Assembly (NCBI GenBank): GCA_963735495.1
Contig: CAVTLG010000011.1
Span: 434,001 to 498,000, forward strand
Reading direction: 5' to 3'
Source: CAVTLG01 sp963735495
Lineage (GTDB): Bacteria; Chloroflexota; Ktedonobacteria; Ktedonobacterales; Ktedonobacteraceae
DNA: 64,000 nucleotides
Shown one piece after another: positions 19,101 to 26,637 of the stretch. Numbering within the stretch: position 1 is the first letter of the stretch; each line of letters begins with the position of its first letter. A program made the position numbers and the translations under genes. A model generated the notes under the pieces. The model saw nothing but the letters and a program-made list of their open reading frames with translations, searched no databases and had not been told where the DNA came from.

Positions 19101-19481
19101 TACGGTGATTACAATAGCGCTGCCAACTACATCCACGCCCATATGCAGAAAGGAGATCTTGTCGTTACTATCGCGCCTGCGATCATTGTGTTCTATTATG
19201 TGGGCCAGGTCGACGACTTCTTCTCCATTGATCGTGCGCTCTTCTTGTTTGAGCGCAATGGTCAGATGGTTGAAACGACCTCTGGCTCTCATCCATTGCT
19301 CAGCGAAGATGACTTCCAGGCCGTCCTCGCCAGGCACAACCGCATCTGGCTCATCTCAGATAATGGAGGCTACCAGGGAGGCGTGACCAAAAATGCCCGT
19401 TTCACTTTCCCACCTCCTGACTTCCGACTCGTCTACGAGGGTTATGGGTCATCGGTCTACTTCCGCAGTGCCGATGGTTAG
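16131..19481 (+). CDS. GT39/PMT-type membrane glycosyltransferase with N-terminal lectin-like ectodomain
   Basis: This is a 1116-residue protein. After one N-terminal helix (about 44-64) it has an extracytoplasmic beta-rich part (about 75-440) resembling galactose-binding jelly-rolls (VAANQVFRLYANGIYIGSN; GEADIFMNDHLYMQWND). Two helices and then the GT39 core follow from about residue 590. The core starts with the acidic loop WQDELSSYY, typical of polyprenyl-phosphate-sugar-dependent transferases, and has about 10 further helices (RLISMVCFLASLPILYVVG, WSRQTRMYEMAQL). It probably uses the lipid-linked sugar made by the GT2 enzyme to glycosylate exported proteins or glycans. The first start (GTG 16131) is given; GTG 16140 has the better-spaced AAAGG site. 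Confidence 0.85.
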   Translation: MMRVLTSHRNTSSLHPGEVLPPLTPESTRQTHPRRRVFRHILWLCLLLACTGTSWFAFQVFLVPQPEEFQPNWQNARWVQANDATASIAYFRYTVQFDKPPDNAFITVAANQVFRLYANGIYIGSNTMDFVQGNTPQTYMFDLDASLTSGVNVIGLRIANVDKGTPEVRASIGVQWGQQTYYYYTGNSGWQATAQTALVHPRAELSSYAWTKSLFDASRWPQPLLVGQSPRSAPLQVNPQIYEQPMATHWLSVSSGNGQEGYFVRSFTLPAGFNNALLRIVATGEADIFMNDHLYMQWNDQVNVPQINVVKYLSDNGEPAPYRNGLMLGVYDVSSYLHAGNNTIAVHVQAPGTMTAKTGLDTLKSALSLDILVGANGRYSNPFTSDVGWHTSSQPVAGWTHASNATFDWAPPDAVGRPGASRTFYLPDSNTPRNVQVIPPALIAETTAYSSIAVLLCWLACALVLLRRYYPTRRAALEATSLIWFPALACEAVLVTLTREPLIPQPFPYTWQWGLVLLALVGLSTLALWWHARRTFLQRRQQATLGAASLNAYRHDRAYPRQRDQLPQTSLQRIQHWLRHNWAILPVILLTIPLVCYDPTYEPYWQDELSSYYAALHIMSSGYPAFPSGFTYPKGELFSYILALLMFIFGTKSLLIPRLISMVCFLASLPILYVVGTKLFNRRVAWFATAMLAFSPYTMIWSRQTRMYEMAQLMVILVLATFYWALQHRDKIRPISIASVCLIIAYFSHEEVFVILPALVVCVLVGSRAGPYGFPAVLRNKHWWVATLIGSTIIMAQLSVVFLTHPLKLGSDQSQRPQIQLTMDNVPYYFNLLFTARPMKNSPSPWLAMPPFIGMNSLLAVLGCVFAFWRKDKRARYCALFLVCSTITLVFLFTMQADRYYYPLLPVYYLLAAYAFWKILAAFWGFARPYLTRPCIRPARTGHRLTPIMRSMLAGTVAFLCGSILITPMLPLSNFNLFVSRTLGLSYHQHYGDYNSAANYIHAHMQKGDLVVTIAPAIIVFYYVGQVDDFFSIDRALFLFERNGQMVETTSGSHPLLSEDDFQAVLARHNRIWLISDNGGYQGGVTKNARFTFPPPDFRLVYEGYGSSVYFRSADG

Positions 19482-19628
19482 AAACTATAGGTCGCTGCGG
19501 GATAATGATAAGGGGTGGGTAGATAACCCACTCCCTATGACTGCGGTTTGCTGTCACATCCAGGGAATCGTTCTTACGCATGTGCGTAGACGATCACCAT
19601 TTGTAAGAAGAAGAGAGGAGGAAAGCAT

Positions 19629-20975
19629 ATGCGTAATCACATCGCAAAACACACGCCACTATGCGTATTCGTGCTTATTATGCTTATCATATCCAGTTGC
19701 GGAGCGCACAATCAACAGGCAAAGGTCCAACAGACTGCCACGTCACACATGCAAATGACGCCCACCGCTTTACCTATACCCACGGAGACCCCTCAGGTTG
19801 GGCAGCTCAACCCTGACGTTGATCAACTCACACGCGCCGTGCTTATCAACATACGAGAGCATGGCTGGAACCCCAATGCGATGATGCGAGGGAAGGTCGT
19901 AGGAGGCTTATTCATTAACTGGAAGATGGACGATCCGTCACAGACCAATGCCTTAAAGCAAGGCTCTGACGATGCGACCGCCGGTAGTCATGACCCCCAG
20001 GTTGACCTGTATTATCTGAATGCGCTGGCTGAATACGACACGTTGCATCCACAGGACCAGAGCTTCGCTGCTGACACACACAAAGCGCTGGCCCAGGTGA
20101 CATTCGAATTCACCAATTATAATCTTCCAAAGGGGTGGATCTATTTCTATCTGCTGCGTAGTGGCATGCTGCTACATAACCAGACGCTCGTCAATGAAGC
20201 ACATACGGCAGCCGCAAATTACTTTACCCACTGGTATGCTCCCGCTATCGGTATTGTGTATAATAGCGCCCACGCTCCCGGCATTTATAACGTCGAACAC
20301 ACACTTAACTGCGGAGCAGCTCTCATCGATGCTGGCACGCGCTGGCAGCAGCCTACCTGGACACAGGCAGGCAAATCAACTATCAATCATACGCTCACAA
20401 CGGCACTCGATCCAGTGCATCACCTGTTCTACAATAATGTGATTGTCGAAATCAACAATCAGCAGCACATACAGAACGATCAGGCCAAGCCCAGTACGCA
20501 GGGCAATGGTGTGCAAGCGCTAATCACCGCTTATCGGCTCACGCATATCCAGCACTATATGGATGTCGCGGGCCAGGTGCTACAGGCCATGTTCGCGAGC
20601 AGCTTGTGGGACCAGACCAACGGGGGCCTTTTCTTCGCACTCGACCTGGATAGTAATCATTTAGAGCAGAGTTACAAAGAAACGCGCGGGCAAACGCTCT
20701 CGCTGATCGGTCTGTATCGTTACAACCAGACCTTGAGCACGTTGGGGCAGCCACAATTGCTCCTCGACAAGCAGACGCAGCTGATCAATGTGCTCAGCAA
20801 GCATTTCTATCAATCGACGTATCACGGCTTTTTCTATCGTGTCACGCCCACCTTTCAGGTCTACCAGAGCCATCCTGGCACCGGTATTGGATTGGAGGAC
20901 TACTTCACGACCGAAGCCATGGGAACAGCCCTGGACGCGCTACAACAGACCGAGTTCGCCCAGCTCTCCGTTTGA
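19629..20975 (+). CDS. GH76-like six-hairpin glycosidase lipoprotein
   Basis: This 448-residue lipoprotein has hydrophobic core LCVFVLIMLIISSC, making Cys24 the lipidation site. The mature part is an alpha/alpha-barrel-like sequence with repeated helical hairpins and motifs such as NWKMDD, YYLNALAEYD, YNVEHTLNCGAALIDAG, FYNNVIVEINNQQH, QGNGVQALITAYRL and LWDQTNGGLFFALD, consistent with the GH76/six-hairpin group. It would act on a mannose- or glucose-type polymer outside the membrane, perhaps trimming or releasing the glycan made by this block. A strong AGAGGAGG lies 8 bases before the ATG. Confidence 0.7.
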   Translation: MRNHIAKHTPLCVFVLIMLIISSCGAHNQQAKVQQTATSHMQMTPTALPIPTETPQVGQLNPDVDQLTRAVLINIREHGWNPNAMMRGKVVGGLFINWKMDDPSQTNALKQGSDDATAGSHDPQVDLYYLNALAEYDTLHPQDQSFAADTHKALAQVTFEFTNYNLPKGWIYFYLLRSGMLLHNQTLVNEAHTAAANYFTHWYAPAIGIVYNSAHAPGIYNVEHTLNCGAALIDAGTRWQQPTWTQAGKSTINHTLTTALDPVHHLFYNNVIVEINNQQHIQNDQAKPSTQGNGVQALITAYRLTHIQHYMDVAGQVLQAMFASSLWDQTNGGLFFALDLDSNHLEQSYKETRGQTLSLIGLYRYNQTLSTLGQPQLLLDKQTQLINVLSKHFYQSTYHGFFYRVTPTFQVYQSHPGTGIGLEDYFTTEAMGTALDALQQTEFAQLSV

Positions 20976-21230
20976 TCTCTTACAAGCATAGTGCAGTATC
21001 CTCATACGGATCTAAAGAAAAAGGAAACGCCCGGCACCGTCCCCACGCCTTCTGACACAAGTCATGCTAGTGGAACGATACCGAAGATGTCAAGTAGTTT
21101 TGCAATAGGGCCAGAAGGCTTACTCCCTTCTGGTCCGCTCTGTCCGGCTGCTATTGCTTGCTATCCCAGCAAGTTTTACAATGATGAAGGACGATTTTCA
21201 TCGTATCATGGCAGAAACGGAGCTCTCAAC

Positions 21231-22049
21231 ATGGCACCTCTTGACCCGGCTGGGAAGATGGCACAGTACACGACCATACGGCGCGCATACGGGCCTGCTT
21301 CACCGCAATTTGGTGATCTCTATTTACCAGCGACACCAGGCCCATATCCAGTGGTGGTCCTGATCCATGGTGGCTTCTGGCGCGCAGCTTACGGACTTAC
21401 CTTGATGAGCGGACTGGCCGAAAACCTGGTGCGATCCGGTATCGCGGTCTGGAACATCGAATATCGTCGCCTAGGAGATACCGGCGGTGGCTGGCCTGGT
21501 ACGCTGCATGATGCAGCCCGCGCAGTAGATGTGCTCACCGCGTTTGCCCCTATCTACAATCTGGACCTCCGGCGCATCGTATCCATCGGACATTCTGCGG
21601 GAGGCCACCTTGCATTCTGGCTAGCTGCGCGCCGACATATTCCCCCTCATAGTCCCATCGCACATACAGGATCACCACTCACCTTTACGGCGGTCGTTAG
21701 CCTGGCGGGTGTACTGGACCTTGAGCACGCCTGGTATCTCGGTCTGGGCCGCAGAGCTGTCGCGGAACTGCTCGGTGGTGGACCTGAGGAGATGCCCGAC
21801 CGTTACGCCGCTGCTTCACCTTCTGCACTGTTACCTCTCGGCCTGCCACAACTGCTTCTGCACGGTACAGAAGACGACCGCGTCCCACTTATTATCAGCC
21901 AGGAGTATGCGCGCAAAGCGAGCACGGCTGGCGATCCCGTTAAACTCATTGAACTGCCAGCAACCGACCACTTTGTGCTGATTGACCCGAATTCAGCCGC
22001 ATGGAGGCTGTGTCTCAAGGAATTAGAACATTTGCTCCTGGTAAACTGA
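21231..22049 (+). CDS. Alpha/beta hydrolase (esterase/kynurenine-formamidase-like)
   Basis: This is a 272-residue cytoplasmic hydrolase. The oxyanion motif LIHGGFW, the nucleophile elbow GHSAGG (Ser122), an Asp in HGTEDDRVPL and a His in ATDHFVLI complete the catalytic triad. The HGG plus GHSAGG pattern is typical of the hormone-sensitive-lipase/BD-FAE and formamidase-like esterases. The ATG at 21231 follows CGGAG by 8 bases. The frame is open upstream to a GTG at 20991, but that extension looks non-coding and contains a perfect 8-bp hairpin (CCAGAAGG/CCTTCTGG near 21110). Confidence is high for the family, modest for the start. Confidence 0.85.
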   Translation: MAPLDPAGKMAQYTTIRRAYGPASPQFGDLYLPATPGPYPVVVLIHGGFWRAAYGLTLMSGLAENLVRSGIAVWNIEYRRLGDTGGGWPGTLHDAARAVDVLTAFAPIYNLDLRRIVSIGHSAGGHLAFWLAARRHIPPHSPIAHTGSPLTFTAVVSLAGVLDLEHAWYLGLGRRAVAELLGGGPEEMPDRYAAASPSALLPLGLPQLLLHGTEDDRVPLIISQEYARKASTAGDPVKLIELPATDHFVLIDPNSAAWRLCLKELEHLLLVN

Positions 22050-22109
22050 TAGTCTGTGTAGTATACTTTATTACATATTGGACCACAACTTTTGACATTC
22101 ATGCACTGT

Positions 22110-22137
22110 AGCTTTCTTTTTATCAAAGAAAGCTTTA
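22110..22137 (+). terminator. Terminator after the hydrolase gene
   Basis: A perfect 10-bp stem, AGCTTTCTTT (22110-22119) and AAAGAAAGCT (22125-22134), with a 5-base loop. It is AT-rich with a short T stretch and can serve either strand. Confidence 0.65.
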
Positions 22138-22227
22138 CAGACGTATTCTTTTACCCTGGCTGCTACAGACAATTTTTCTGTCGTCCCCTGGAAGGCTTCC
22201 CCCTGTACTCACTTGATCGACCGATTA

Positions 22228-22236
22228 TGTTATAAT
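22228..22236 (+). promoter_or_regulatory. Possible extended -10 promoter for the ATPase-HNH pair
   Basis: TGTTATAAT is an extended -10 consensus (TGn-TATAAT). A TTGATC at 22213-22218 is too close for a normal -35. If used, it leaves a leader of about 390 bases that includes a dispersed palindrome (22299-22378). Confidence 0.35.
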
Positions 22237-22298
22237 ACGTTCAATCACATGAATGGAACCGGGGTTTTTATGTCCAAATTCCGCTAGCTATTCAGCCG

Positions 22299-22378
22299 GT
22301 CGTCGGCAGGGACAAGCCCCGCCGCTACGCGAATGGGTGTGCCGTCGGCCTCCACCCCGCGTAGCGACAATCCCTTAC
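22299..22378. repeat. Second-type dispersed palindrome, copy 2
   Basis: Contains GTCGGCAGGGACAAGCCCCG...CGCTACGCG and, inverted, CCGCGTAGCGACAATCCC. It is a diverged relative of the element at 6802-6942. No gene is visible in 22138-22633. Confidence 0.6.
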
Positions 22379-22633
22379 TGATCCGATGGGCTGACTGCGG
22401 AGCAGGAGCAGCGCGAGCTGCGTTGCCAGGCGGAAGAAGGACGCGGTTGTCGTTCCGACCTGAAGAGTTACGTCCAAATCTTGTTATATTTGTTGTTTTA
22501 TTCGTTATATGTAGAGGAGTAAGCAAAACTACTCAAGCTCAAAAAAGTCCATTTCCCTGCTCATCTCGTAGTGTCGTCATTAATTATCGCTAGAAACGAT
22601 CTCTTTTTATGTCATCCCACGGAGGAAGGCTCC

Positions 22634-23905
22634 ATGTTGAAATCGTTGCGGCTGACAGAAGTTGGGCCAGCCAGTCAAATTGACCTTAAGTTAGCGTCGC
22701 GCTTGAATATGATTACTGGCGATAATGGTCTGGGCAAAACCTTCATCCTGGAGTGTGCCTGGTGGGCATTGGCAGGTACCTGGGCAGGTTATCAGGCTTA
22801 CCCGCATCAAAAAGCCAAACAACCATCAAACATCAGTTTTCGCATCAATGGCGCGGACAAATCTGATAAAACCCAGCGATATCAATGGGAACAACAAACC
22901 TGGATACCGATGAGTGAGCGTCAGGAATTACCCGGACTCTCAATTTACTGCCTGGCCGATGGGTCGTTCGCAGTCTGGGACCCAGCAAAACATCTGTTGC
23001 AGCAAGAGAGAGGTGATACCTCACACGGCAATCCAGCACTCTTCTTTTCGAGCGCTCAGGTGCGGAATGGCACAGCAGATACCACTGCTAAAGATCAAAG
23101 GGATCAAACAGGCTGGCGCTACAATGGTCTGTTACAAGATTGGATAAGCTGGCAATACGCATCTGATCAGTCCCGCTTTACCGCCTTTACAGACGCTATC
23201 GGAACACTTTCATCGTATCAGGATGAACCACTGCTGCCCGGTGAACCTCAAAGCATAGCCCCGGATAGCAGAAAAATACCAACGCTGAAATTTCCCTACG
23301 GCGAGGTTCCTATCGTCCACTGCGCCGCTGGATACCAGCGTATGATAGCCCTGGCATATATGCTGGTCTGGGCCTGGTATGAACATGTCGCAGCTTCTGA
23401 GAAGCTCCAGCACCAACCGCGCAACGATATTGTCCTGCTGGTCGATGAAATGGAGGCGCACCTGCACCCCAAATGGCAACGAGCCATCATCCCGTCATTG
23501 ATGCAGGTCATGCAAACGCTCTCAGCCCAATTACAGACGCAATTGTTGATTGCCACCCATTCTCCGCTTGTTCTGGCATCTATCGAGTCTTTCTTTGATA
23601 ATGAGCGTGACAGATTATTCCATCTCTACCTGGAACATGACCAGGTACGTTTAGATACTATCGATTTCGTCAAGCGAGGACGTGCGGATCTCTGGCTCAT
23701 CTCCAATGTATTTGGGCTGAAACAGCCCCGCTCAAAGGTCGCTGAAGAGATTATTGAAGAGGCAAAATACTTGCAGCAGATAAGAAGGCCCGCTAGAGGG
23801 GATGTTGAGAAGGTGTCACACAGACTCATTGATGTGTTAGCACCCGATGATGAATTTTGGCCGCGATGGAAATATTTCGCTGAGCGGAGTGGCGTGCCTT
23901 TGTGA
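22634..23905 (+). CDS. AAA/ABC-type ATPase of a Septu-like (PtuA-like) defence pair
   Basis: This is a 423-residue ATPase of the AAA_21/OLD-like group. Walker A is GDNGLGKT (29-36), Walker B is DIVLLVDE with Asp271-Glu272, a signature-like segment lies near AAGYQRMIALAYM, and the ATHSPLVLAS switch His is residue 309. The start ATG at 22634 follows GGAGGAAGG. Its stop overlaps the start of an HNH nuclease gene by 4 bases (GTGA at 23902-23905), so the two proteins are made together. ATPase-plus-HNH is the plan of the anti-phage Septu system. Here the ATPase would sense invasion and control the nuclease (established for Septu, inferred here). Confidence 0.85.
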   Translation: MLKSLRLTEVGPASQIDLKLASRLNMITGDNGLGKTFILECAWWALAGTWAGYQAYPHQKAKQPSNISFRINGADKSDKTQRYQWEQQTWIPMSERQELPGLSIYCLADGSFAVWDPAKHLLQQERGDTSHGNPALFFSSAQVRNGTADTTAKDQRDQTGWRYNGLLQDWISWQYASDQSRFTAFTDAIGTLSSYQDEPLLPGEPQSIAPDSRKIPTLKFPYGEVPIVHCAAGYQRMIALAYMLVWAWYEHVAASEKLQHQPRNDIVLLVDEMEAHLHPKWQRAIIPSLMQVMQTLSAQLQTQLLIATHSPLVLASIESFFDNERDRLFHLYLEHDQVRLDTIDFVKRGRADLWLISNVFGLKQPRSKVAEEIIEEAKYLQQIRRPARGDVEKVSHRLIDVLAPDDEFWPRWKYFAERSGVPL

Positions 23906-24519
23906 TTCCCGTCAACATACAACCCGCGCCCACCGGTTTTCTGACGAGAGTACACCAGCCTGGAACTGCTTTTTTAGCGAAAAAACCACAGCCCAACGCA
24001 AACGACTGGAACCGTCACAGCTACTGGAGAAGGATTCTCGACGATCTCTATCATGCCTACGGTGGTATTTGCGCCTATTCATGCCACTGGATTCCGCCTG
24101 ATACCGGCGCTAAAACGGTTGAACATTTCAAGCCAAAGAGCAAGTATCCCTCGGAAGCTTACCAGTGGGATAATTATCGCTTAGTATGCAGCACGCTCAA
24201 CGGACGCAAAGGGAACTTTGAAGATGTCCTTGATCCATTTGCCCTCGAAGCAAACTGGTTTCTCCTGGATTTTCCTTCACTCATGGTCTATCCGAATGGT
24301 TCTCTCACTGAAACCAACGCCAGACGCGTTATGCGTACCATTCAAAGATTGGGATTGAACGATGAGGGCACATGCCTCCAGGCACGCTTGAGTTGGGTCG
24401 AGGCTTACATTCAGGTCCCGCTACCATTTTCGTACCTGGAGAGAAATGCCCCTTTTATCGCCGCTGAACTCAAACGGCAGGACCTGATTGACACCGTTCA
24501 ATTCATTATGGGCTATTGA
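23902..24519 (+). CDS. HNH nuclease of a Septu-like (PtuB-like) defence pair
   Basis: A 205-residue protein beginning at a GTG that overlaps the ATPase stop. The HNH core is visible: Cys57 and Cys61 in ICAYSCHW, Glu74-His75 in VEHFKPKSKYP, Asn91 in WDNYRLVC, Cys96 and Asn100 in STLNGRKG, then DPFAL. EHF.PKS with a following W.NYRL..C is the hallmark of PtuB/retron-Ec78-type HNH nucleases. One of the usual zinc-binding CxxC pairs is spaced as CxxxC. No reverse transcriptase lies nearby, so this is not a retron. Expected role: DNA or tRNA cleavage on activation by the ATPase. Confidence 0.85.
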   Translation: MIPVNIQPAPTGFLTRVHQPGTAFLAKKPQPNANDWNRHSYWRRILDDLYHAYGGICAYSCHWIPPDTGAKTVEHFKPKSKYPSEAYQWDNYRLVCSTLNGRKGNFEDVLDPFALEANWFLLDFPSLMVYPNGSLTETNARRVMRTIQRLGLNDEGTCLQARLSWVEAYIQVPLPFSYLERNAPFIAAELKRQDLIDTVQFIMGY

Positions 24520-24540
24520 TAGCACTGAACACTCTCTGGA

Positions 24541-24806
24541 CTTGAGGGGAAAACGTTGGGAAATGGGGTAGGAGCGTATCCTTGCAACCGCCCCCGGGGC
24601 GCACGCGAGGTCTGTCTTTTACCCACATCTTTAGTAGATAGGTCTGCGGGTGCTTCTTAGCAGCACCTGCAAGGATGAGTTCGAGGCCATCCATTAGAAC
24701 CGTGTAAAAGTTCGTTCGGCCTGTCATCTGGCTTGCCGTTGATGACCTGAAAAGATGTGGGTAAAAGACAGCGCGAGGTGACGCCCCTACCCCGTTTTCC
24801 CCTCAA
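24541..24806. repeat. Dispersed palindromic repeat, copy C (interrupted)
   Basis: Outer arms CTTGAGGGGAAAACG (24541-24555) and CGTTTTCCCCTCAAG (24792-24806) are a perfect inverted repeat. Inside is the usual GGGGTAGGAGCGTATCC ... GGCGCACGCGAGGTGACGCCCCTACCCC layout, split by a 160-bp insertion at 24612-24771. Confidence 0.9.
24612..24771. mobile_element. 160-bp MITE-like element with 21-bp TIRs and 8-bp TSD
   Basis: The ends 24612-24632 and 24751-24771 are perfect 21-bp inverted repeats (beginning CTGTCTTTTACCCACATC). The element is flanked by direct repeats CGCGAGGT (24604-24611 and 24772-24779). Removing it with one target copy restores the standard dispersed-repeat sequence. A short internal frame on the minus strand (MDGLELILAGAAKKHPQ...) looks like the remnant of a transposase, so it may be a deletion derivative of a full IS. 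Confidence 0.92.
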
Positions 24807-24837
24807 GGGCGGAGACCCCAATGCTGCTATCTCGTGG

Positions 24838-25533
24838 TCACAAATGTAAACCTGTCTGGTTCATGTAGACGTTATAGGACTGACCATCCGCAGGTCTACC
24901 CACGTCGCTCACATAGGTGGCCTTAACAAAGGGGGCGGCCCACCACTGCGATTGTTGGGCGGCGTCGAAAAAATCACCATCGCCACCGTTGAGCGCCACC
25001 GCAACCGAATCCCGCTGATTGATATCATTATATTGTCCAAATAGCCGCGTTACTTTGTAGCCCGCATGCAAGCCCACAATATTTAACCATGTCGGGAATT
25101 CGATGACGTTGGCCTGTAACATCCATCTATCACCGGCTACTGCGTAAATTTGCTCGGACTGCTTATTGCCATGTTGATCATAGAGCGTCAGGTCAACGCT
25201 CATCTCGTGACTCTGATTGGCCAGCGGCAATGCGCGCACTGTCGCCACTTTAATATCACCTGTAAGACCGAGATAGGTCTGGACAGCAAACGTTACCCAC
25301 AGCAACGAGATGGCCACAATGACCATCACAATACCGCTAAAACCACGTTTCCAGCGTAAACGCCGACGGTGTCGCCAGCGACGAAACGTACGCCCTGTTT
25401 CGTCCTCAAATTCTTCCAGGATTTTCTCTTTCTGCCACAATCCTACGAGCGTCGAAATGAGCATGCCCACGCCCAACACTGTAATCAGCAAGAGTACGAA
25501 CTGTTGCCACCCTATTTGCACTGGTATATTCAT
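24838..25533 (-). CDS. Two-helix membrane protein of unknown function
   Basis: This is a 231-residue protein. A first helix lies near 10-32 (FVLLLITVLGVGMLISTLVGLW), then a very basic segment FRRWRHRRRLRWKR, a second helix near 63-86, and about 140 extracytoplasmic residues of beta-like sequence (MSVDLTLYDQHGNKQSEQIYAVAGDRWMLQANVIEF). I recognise no enzyme motif. Proteins of this plan are sometimes annotated as conserved membrane proteins near transporters. It lies alone, convergent with the Septu-like pair. Confidence 0.65.
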   Translation of the reverse strand: MNIPVQIGWQQFVLLLITVLGVGMLISTLVGLWQKEKILEEFEDETGRTFRRWRHRRRLRWKRGFSGIVMVIVAISLLWVTFAVQTYLGLTGDIKVATVRALPLANQSHEMSVDLTLYDQHGNKQSEQIYAVAGDRWMLQANVIEFPTWLNIVGLHAGYKVTRLFGQYNDINQRDSVAVALNGGDGDFFDAAQQSQWWAAPFVKATYVSDVGRPADGQSYNVYMNQTGLHL

Positions 25534-25959
25534 TCCGATCCTTCAGCCTTTCCGTGTTTCGTCCTCACGTTTTCGCCTACCTTACCTTTGCAATATCCTC
25601 TATAGTATACGAACGAAACGGATCTTTCATTTCATCATTGCAAAAGCGGCAAAAGTCCTGCGCATAATTTCGCGCCCAGCTCTCTGCCACCTACTCTAAT
25701 CAACGTATCTGACGGCACGTTTTCCAATGGAGCAGCCCTACTACTCCAGCTTGCGCATGGCGTGTATGCCTAATCCACATCAATGCTACTTGTACACTTA
25801 TTTATCACTGCGGACGTCTCTATAGTGGATATCTTTTTAAAACTCGGCTATACATGTTCATAAATAGTACATTTTCTCAGACCTATTCTGAGCAACGTAC
25901 CATCTTCGCGGCTGCGCACTGATGGCAAACACGTTCCCAAATGACGGAGAGGTTTTACT
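25534..25959. other. Divergent intergenic region
   Basis: This lies between the minus-strand membrane protein and the plus-strand HAD gene, so it must hold two promoters. It is AT-rich at 25590-25640 and 25780-25880. I see no clear operator, RNA gene or further ORF. Confidence 0.4.
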
Positions 25960-26604
25960 ATGCAAAAACCACAAGCGATCATTTTCGACCTGGACGGCGT
26001 TTTAACTGATACCTCAGAATACCATTACCAGGCATGGAAGCACCTTGCCGACGATGAAGGCATTCCGTTCACACATGAAGACAACGACACACACCTGCGC
26101 GGCGTTAGTCGTCGTGCCTCCTTACGCTACTTGATTCGCGGTCGCCAGTACTCTGAAGCGCAAATTCAGGCCATGATGGAGCGCAAAAACCGCTACTACA
26201 ATGAGTTGATCAAGCGCATGCAGCCCGATGAAGTCGTTGCAGGTGGACAAGCTTTGCTGACTGAAATCAGGCAAGCTGGCATCAAAACAGCCCTTGCCAC
26301 GGCGAGTAAAAATGCCAGTACCGTCCTTGAGCACCTCAATATCGCCAGCTACTTTGACGGTATTGCCGACGGATATTGTGTGGTCAACGGGAAGCCGGCT
26401 CCTGACATCTTTGTCTTTGCCGCTGGTATGGTGCGTGTGCCCACCCCACGCTGTCTGGGTATTGAAGATGCAGATGCCGGCATAGAGGCGATTAAAACAG
26501 CGGGCATGCGAGCAATCGGTATCGGCCCACAGGAACGTTTTCAGCGAGCCGACAACGTGTTGCCAACGCTCGCCAATGTGCGTCTACGCGACTTACTAGC
26601 CTGA
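25960..26604 (+). CDS. pgmB: Beta-phosphoglucomutase-type HAD phosphatase/mutase
   Basis: This is a 214-residue HAD enzyme. It has the nucleophile motif FDLDGVLTDT (Asp10, Asp12), the cap region with AWKHLADDEGIPF and LRGVSRRASL (the RGVSR pattern of beta-phosphoglucomutase), motif II ALATASKN, the Lys in GKPAPDIF and the acidic pair in GIEDADAGIEA. It interconverts beta-glucose-1-phosphate and glucose-6-phosphate. The next gene, 33 bp downstream, encodes a GH65 phosphorylase that makes beta-glucose-1-phosphate, which supports the role strongly. GGAGAGG precedes the ATG. Confidence 0.92.
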   Translation: MQKPQAIIFDLDGVLTDTSEYHYQAWKHLADDEGIPFTHEDNDTHLRGVSRRASLRYLIRGRQYSEAQIQAMMERKNRYYNELIKRMQPDEVVAGGQALLTEIRQAGIKTALATASKNASTVLEHLNIASYFDGIADGYCVVNGKPAPDIFVFAAGMVRVPTPRCLGIEDADAGIEAIKTAGMRAIGIGPQERFQRADNVLPTLANVRLRDLLA

Positions 26605-26637
26605 TGCTCTATCTGTCACATGGAGGAAAGGGTCCCA

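Noticed and set aside
22634..24519. Retron or OLD-type (Gabija) assignment for the ATPase-HNH pair
   Set aside because: No reverse transcriptase or ncRNA-like region was found, and there is no TOPRIM or UvrD-like partner; the HNH motif fits PtuB better.
24506..24727. 73-codon minus-strand frame in the Septu downstream region
   Set aside because: It spans the junction between the dispersed repeat and the MITE, so it is not an inherited gene; part may be a transposase remnant of the MITE.
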